A DNA stretch of 16,690 nucleotides. It comes from Cladosporium sp. IMV 00045. Its lineage: Eukaryota > Ascomycota > Dothideomycetes > Cladosporiales > Cladosporiaceae. Numbering within the stretch: position 1 is the stretch's first letter; the number at the start of each line of letters is the position of its first letter. Positions 16,001 to 16,690 of this stretch are shown here, in pieces. The position numbers and the translations under genes are program-made. The stretch is taken from positions 34,487 through 51,176 of the forward strand of contig MSJI02000821.1 in assembly GCA_001931905.2 (NCBI GenBank), in the 5' to 3' direction. Below the pieces are notes generated by a model. It was not told the origin of the DNA. It saw nothing but the letters and a program-made list of their open reading frames with translations, and searched no databases.

Positions 16001-16690
16001 TGCGTTACCGGCGCGAACCTTGTCCCAGATGCTGCGCGTGCCTCTAGCACGTTTCTGTGTTCCGTTGGTCTCGGCTTCGGCAGTGCTCAGATCCTTGAGC
16101 TGTTGCGAGTACTGGAAATTGAGGTAATCCTGCAGATCCTGAAGGTCCTCAATCTCGATAGCATCTGGCATGAGGTCGTCAAAAATGGTGTCGTTAAACT
16201 CGGGATTCATCTCCTTCAACATTTCCACGCTCTTGCGAATGCCCTCTCTCTTCTCGGCGAATGCTCGGTATTTGAGGTCGTAATCGAGCAGCTCCCAGAG
16301 ATTGGTTTGGCTCAGCAGCTTCTCGGCTTTGATCTCGTAAGGCGGCGCGTTAGGGTCCGAAGGGTCGGGAGGAAGTGGTACTTGCTCGGAGTGGATGAGA
16401 TAGTCCTTGCGATTCTGGAAGATGAAAGCAGGCTCGTAGTCCTCGACATTCATGAAGTAGAGGACCTTGGCGACAGCCTGCTCGAAAGGCTCGCGCATTG
16501 AGCCAGGAAGCTGCTGCTGTGGGAACATGGTGTTTGAAATCCACTTGGCCTCCTCGGTCATGCGCTCAGCCTGCTCCTCTTCTGAAAGCTCAGATAGATC
16601 CTTGTATGGCTTGCGTGCGATTTGCAGGCGTTCAGGAACATCAGTGAGGCGGATGATGTTGTCCTCCTCCGTAAGCATCTTCTCGACGAG
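13021..16690 (-). CDS. SPT6: Transcription elongation factor / histone chaperone Spt6 (N-terminus beyond right edge)
   Basis: Spt6 travels with RNA polymerase II and re-deposits histones during elongation. The visible coding sequence is the complement of 13021-13295, 13371-13790 and 13846-16690, giving 1179 residues. It reads in frame to the edge as [20 protein letters not shown], so the acidic N-terminus lies outside. In fragment numbering, the first 450 residues cover the helical/HTH core. A YqgF-like domain begins near 459 ([20 protein letters not shown]). The helix-hairpin-helix contains [18 protein letters not shown] (about 672-689). An S1 domain with [17 protein letters not shown] lies near 855-935. 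The tandem SH2 domain fills the C-terminal 200 residues, with [19 protein letters not shown] carrying the phosphate-binding Arg and binding the phosphorylated Pol II linker. The protein stops soon after, at [17 protein letters not shown]. Identity is certain; only the 5' end is missing. Confidence 0.97.
13296..13370 (-). other. SPT6 last intron (75 nt)
   Basis: On the minus strand the donor is GTAAGT (from 13370), the branch site is ACTAAC (13313-13308) and the acceptor is CACCAG ending at 13296. Splicing joins LDPKGL to [13 protein letters not shown] within the tandem SH2 domain. Without it the frame stops at a TAA inside the branch site. Confidence 0.92.
13791..13845 (-). other. SPT6 intron between the S1 and SH2 domains (55 nt)
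   Basis: On the minus strand the donor is GTAGGT (from 13845), the branch site is GCTAAC (13805-13800) and the acceptor is TCATAG ending at 13791. Splicing joins RRQLDHDYG to [17 protein letters not shown]. Reading through instead gives a long Arg/Pro-rich false frame. Confidence 0.93.

Overview
The window looks like ordinary gene-dense chromosome from a filamentous ascomycete (Pezizomycotina). I lean towards Dothideomycetes, but I cannot fix the order or genus without a search. The evidence is short introns (55-84 nt) with GT..AG ends and exact CTAAC or CTGAC branch sites, GC-rich third codon positions, intergenic gaps of about 0.7-0.95 kb, and gene products whose families are clearly fungal. 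I saw no mobile element, tRNA, rRNA or CRISPR array.

Seven protein genes are supported, left to right. (1) The N-terminal end of an unrecognised low-complexity protein lies on the minus strand and runs off the left edge (1-247). (2) SLY1, the Sec1/Munc18 protein of ER-Golgi vesicle fusion, has four exons on the plus strand (1188-3549). (3) An interferon-related developmental regulator (IFRD) family protein is one exon on the minus strand (4238-5572). (4) Cyclophilin 40 / CPR6, an Hsp90 co-chaperone, is one exon on the plus strand (6527-7645). (5) An unrecognised, mostly disordered protein with a helical C-terminal part has two exons on the plus strand (8366-10139). (6) A MOT1-type molybdate transporter is one exon on the plus strand (10942-12282). 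(7) The elongation factor and histone chaperone SPT6 is on the minus strand (13021 to the right edge); its C-terminal 1179 residues are visible, with two introns and the acidic N-terminus missing.

Genes 1/2 and 3/4 are divergent pairs with promoters between them. Genes 2/3 and 6/7 are convergent. Genes 4, 5 and 6 follow each other on the plus strand, each with its own upstream gap. These are mainly housekeeping functions (vesicle fusion, translation or stress-linked IFRD, Hsp90 folding, Mo uptake, transcription elongation), and nothing suggests a metabolic cluster or a defence system.

Three things deserve a second look. The IFRD/CPR6 divergent promoter holds three copies of a telomere-like motif spaced exactly 42 bp apart. 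In several genes the coding strand switches abruptly from C-rich to G-rich towards the 3' end, creating G-quadruplex-like runs near stop codons. The gene at 8366-10139 is an unrecognised protein with a triplicated TPE motif and a separate helical domain. I did not find a convincing new multi-gene system here.
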